Origin: DAHUXN01 sp963729815
GTDB lineage: Bacteria; Acidobacteriota; Terriglobia; Acidiferrales; UBA7541
Reading direction: 5' to 3'
NCBI GenBank assembly: GCA_963729815.1
Contig: CAVSPU010000006.1
Span: forward strand, 37,411-101,410
DNA: 64,000 nt
In this document: positions 63,268 to 64,000 of the stretch, in pieces
Numbering within the stretch: position 1 is the stretch's first letter
How the letters are laid out: every line of letters starts with the position of its first letter
Translations under genes and position numbers: made by a program
Notes under the pieces: model-generated
Databases searched by the model: none
Seen by the model: the letters and a program-made list of their open reading frames with translations, nothing else
Told to the model about the DNA's origin: nothing

Positions 63268-63812
63268 GCCGGTCCAGGAGCTTTTCCCTTAGCCGCCCTT
63301 CCCCTGCCGATCTGCCGAGGGCACGAATCCGATCCCGCTGTCGAGGTTCTGCCGGTTAGCCATGAAATGCCGGATCAGCGCCGGGTTGTCGCCGGTTAAC
63401 GGGGAGCTGGAAGAGCCATGCCTTCGGCATGGGGATGGCTTATGACACGTCATGTATGAAAGCGCTGCGTTGTGTCAAGCGCTTGGTTGATTTTCCTTTC
63501 AGTTTTTCGCCGTAGTTCAAACATTCCGGGCACACCCTCACGCGGGCACGGCCCGACGATGTTGCCCAGAGTCAGGCGCGAAATCGAGCGTGCGATGTTT
63601 TCACTTATCAGAAGTCTTTGGGACTGGCAGCAGCCGCGTGTGAACCTCCGAGAAACATTTCGACTCCATCGTCCATTTGCTCGTGCTTGCGGTTTCGTCG
63701 TAAGCCATGTATTCGCCCTGCTGCGGGCATGAGCATATCGGTTTAGGGTTTCGCATTCACCCCGAGGCCTCTTCCCCTGTGATTGCTGGAAAGGGCCAGA
63801 CGTGTCTCGCGC
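63268..63812. other. Non-coding region between RHS locus and IS110
   Basis: No supported gene in 545 bases. It contains a 7-bp hairpin (CCATGCC, TTC, GGCATGG near 63414) without a U-tract. Short frames at 63472-63732 and 63707-63973 lack conserved features and the second is antisense to the transposase. It may include the left end of the IS110 element. Confidence 0.5.
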
Positions 63813-64000
63813 TTACCCCTTCCTGGACGAAATCATATTGCTGTCTGGTGCCCGGTACGGTTCCTGTTTGCGCAGTATCCAGTAGCTGGCTTCGGCCAAA
63901 TGCCGAGCGACGGCCACGATGGCGCGGCCATGCCCGCGTCTTGCCAGCAGTCTCTGATAGAGAGAGCCGATGAGGGAACGCCGATGCGTTTTTAGCCGCA
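63813..64000 (-). CDS. IS110-family transposase, C-terminal fragment at window edge
   Basis: An open frame enters from the right edge and ends with TAA at 63813. The 62 visible residues (SLIGSLYQRLLARRGHGRAI, then VAVARHLAEASYWILRKQEPYR) match the C-terminal helix pair of the IS110/IS116/IS902 transposases. The rest lies outside the window, so intactness cannot be judged. IS110 elements use DEDD transposases and lack ordinary inverted repeats. Confidence 0.65.
   Translation of the reverse strand, partial: RLKTHRRSLIGSLYQRLLARRGHGRAIVAVARHLAEASYWILRKQEPYRAPDSNMISSRKG

Noticed and set aside
63707..63973. 88-codon + strand frame near the right edge
   Set aside because: It is antisense to the IS110 transposase C-terminus, whose protein sequence is recognisable.

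Overview
The window is a GC-rich bacterial chromosome segment, most likely from an Acidobacteriota (Terriglobia-type) organism. This is inferred, not proven. The signs are the Nuo and ATP-synthase gene arrangement, a PEP-CTERM secreted protein, a receiver-DUF4388 regulator, a PadR gene with an apparently leaderless promoter overlapping a membrane-protein gene, Tat-exported hydrolases and a very large RHS protein. There is no rRNA and no CRISPR array; one tRNA gene (tRNA-Leu, UAG) is present.

Layout. 1-9.2 kb (+ strand): the distal half of a complex I operon, nuoG(partial)-H-J-K-L-M-N, with no nuoI between H and J and an unusually long NuoH. 9.3-15.7 kb (- strand): purA-moeA-moaC-response regulator and mogA-atpZ-atpI-atpB-atpE, so molybdenum-cofactor genes lie next to the Fo part of ATP synthase; no F1 genes are in view. 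15.9-19.0 kb: a more AT-rich accessory block with a Lys-rich miniprotein, a RelE/HigB-like toxin with XRE antitoxin and DUF3467 partner, an IS1-type transposase gene divergent from them, and a NYN-domain nuclease. 19.1-27.4 kb: trxA, glgA, an unknown 421-aa protein, rsmA, a glycerophosphodiester phosphodiesterase, a small membrane protein and the tldD-pmbA pair. 27.4-31.5 kb: a PEP-CTERM protein, then a repeat-rich gap with hairpin repeats and extra copies of the ahcY 3' end, then ahcY and metK. 31.7-41.4 kb (- strand): a long envelope-related run (PBP1, TPR protein, NfeD protease, slipin, SPOR protein, Lnt) ending in prfB with a programmed frameshift. 41.5-54.3 kb: proS, a DUF4870 protein, an MFS transporter, PilT, a methyltransferase, tRNA-Leu, and three exported hydrolases (S10 peptidase, amidase, GH2 glycosidase). 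54.3-56.4 kb: PadR with its membrane partner. 57.1-63.3 kb: a 1660-aa RHS protein whose last ~75 residues resemble the colicin E5 tRNase domain, overlapped by a candidate immunity gene and followed by two small genes. The window ends inside an IS110-family transposase.

Functionally the housekeeping parts cover respiration and the proton or sodium circuit (Nuo, Fo), cofactor synthesis (Moco), the methyl cycle (MetK, AhcY), translation (RF2, ProRS, RsmA, tRNA) and envelope construction. The two regions most likely to hold something new are the RHS toxin-immunity locus and the 15.9-19.0 kb accessory block.
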